This document shows, in pieces, positions 41,027 to 41,715 of a DNA stretch of 41,715 nucleotides (position 1 is the stretch's first letter; each line of letters opens with the position of its first letter). The translations under genes were made by a program, and so were the position numbers. The notes below the pieces were generated by a model that was not told the origin of the DNA, did no database searches, and saw nothing but the letters and a program-made list of their open reading frames with translations. The stretch is from Candidatus Heimdallarchaeota archaeon. Its GTDB lineage: Archaea; Asgardarchaeota; Heimdallarchaeia; Hodarchaeales; Hodarchaeaceae. The stretch spans positions 1-41,715 of the forward strand of contig DXJL01000005.1 of the NCBI GenBank assembly GCA_019057635.1, in the 5' to 3' direction.

Positions 41027-41518
41027 TTATTCTGCGATGGAAATTTCTCCAAGTGATGTAGCCATTTGGAGGAACTGATGCAGGCCTGATAAGCCATCCT
41101 TAAATTCTTGATTGGTTAAGGGAGTTTGACCGTATCTTGCTTTTTCAAAAGCGATAATAATTGCGTTTATTGCGCCAGGGTCTAGATCACCTCTGTTCAT
41201 CAGTTTAACACCTAATTGTCTTGCGGATTCATTAGGTGCACGACCTACTCCGAGGAAACCCTCGGAAGCAAGAGTCATAGTCTGCCACATTAGTATAGCT
41301 GCGTCCTTAAACATTTGTTGTCGTGCTAACTGTCTAATTTGTACCAGTCGTTGTTCGATTTCTTGTTCCAAAATTGTTTTTTTGGCTGCGGTGATTCCTA
41401 ACGCGTCTATAATTCTTTCACGGAAGTAATAAACCAAAGCACTAGCTACTATTAGTACAACAAAAGCAAATATATAAAGTTCTGGGCCAATCTGAGCAAA
41501 GAAATTTAATCCTTTCAT
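41027..41518 (-). CDS. DUF4129-like membrane protein, first gene of the MoxR operon
   Basis: A protein of 163 residues from the ATG at 41518 (GTG at 41527 would add three). One membrane helix spans about residues 10-32 (IFAFVVLIVASALVYYF). It is followed by a cytosolic helical domain: EQRLVQIRQLARQQMFKDAAILMWQTM, then ARPNESARQLG-like sequence (GRAPNESARQL, about 115-125) and an ALIIAFEKARYGQ-like end (AFEKARYGQ). This resembles the C-terminal DUF4129 region with its (T/S)-x-x-E and (F/Y)-E-x-x-x-Y-G pattern. It heads the operon. Confidence 0.65.
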   Translation of the reverse strand: MKGLNFFAQIGPELYIFAFVVLIVASALVYYFRERIIDALGITAAKKTILEQEIEQRLVQIRQLARQQMFKDAAILMWQTMTLASEGFLGVGRAPNESARQLGVKLMNRGDLDPGAINAIIIAFEKARYGQTPLTNQEFKDGLSGLHQFLQMATSLGEISIAE

Positions 41519-41715
41519 TCTTATCACTAATTTGTCTTGTTATTTAGTTCTGATTCAAGTATATCTTGATATATTATTTTGGTATTGGTAAATATTAGGT
41601 TGATTTTACCTCATAATACTTTTTTCTTATAATTGTTCTGAAATCAAATATCATCATTTTTACATTTTTCAATTTTTTCTAAGCTTTTCGTCTAGATTTC
41701 ACTCTTTCAAAGATA
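41519..41715 (-). promoter_or_regulatory. Upstream region of the MoxR operon
   Basis: AT-rich DNA up to the right edge with no gene seen. A minus-strand TATA candidate, AATAATATAT (41569-41578), lies about 55 bases before the ATG. Next to it TATATC and GATATA (41560-41573) form a short palindrome. Confidence 0.35.

Overview
The window is archaeal. It encodes archaeal-type ribosomal proteins uS8 and uL6, the small RNA polymerase subunits Rpo11 and Rpo12, aIF1, archaeal MBF1, a PAN-type proteasomal ATPase, a type II methionine aminopeptidase, and tRNA genes with introns that fold into bulge-helix-bulge (BHB) motifs. The DNA is AT-rich, the core genes are scattered rather than in their usual long operons, and several metabolic genes look bacterial (deoxynucleoside kinase, SatD/DUF3307, split methylmalonyl-CoA mutase, acetyl-CoA synthetase, OFA transporter). 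Together these suggest an uncultured, mesophilic, Heimdallarchaeia-like Asgard archaeon. That lineage call is inference.

Layout. 1-4.2 kb: the edge of an unknown gene, a P-loop kinase/aminoglycoside-phosphotransferase-like pair, and a deoxynucleoside kinase-CYTH-MazG cluster. 4.2-13 kb: a HerA-like ATPase, a coiled-coil winged-helix protein, a SatD/DUF3307 pair preceded by a repeated operator-like array, a double zinc-ribbon protein, a winged-helix protein and an HExxH protein. 13.1-17.6 kb: information processing, with two intron-rich tRNA genes, uL6, uS8, MBF1, PAN, an RNase III-fold protein and Rpo11. 17.6-21.6 kb: an accessory island with a decayed cytosine-5 DNA methyltransferase, tRNA-Ser, a 5'-truncated tRNA-His copy, an 864-residue AT-rich protein with a PD-(D/E)XK-like motif, and an intact tRNA-His in the opposite orientation. 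21.7-25.5 kb: cobalamin adenosyltransferase, both methylmalonyl-CoA mutase subunits, Rpo12, aIF1 and a DUF211 protein. 25.6-34.7 kb: hypotheticals, methionine aminopeptidase, DUF167, acetyl-CoA synthetase and an OFA-family transporter. 34.7-41.7 kb: a minus-strand DUF4129-like/DUF4350/MoxR/DUF58 operon with two further genes.

The most unusual content is in the tRNA genes. All five tRNA loci have introns outside the canonical site, mostly of 29-30 nt. tRNA-Asn has three introns (D-loop, anticodon loop, T-loop). The two tRNA-His loci are almost identical once spliced, yet their introns differ in sequence and position. One of them lacks its 5' acceptor strand and sits head-to-head with the nuclease-like gene. 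This island is the best candidate for an undescribed system: recent tRNA intron gain or loss, and possibly a tRNA-associated mobile element or a trans-split tRNA.

Functionally, cobalamin adenosyltransferase would supply the cofactor for methylmalonyl-CoA mutase (propionate, odd-chain or branched-chain carbon metabolism). Acetyl-CoA synthetase and the OFA transporter, divergent from one another, suggest uptake and activation of small organic acids.
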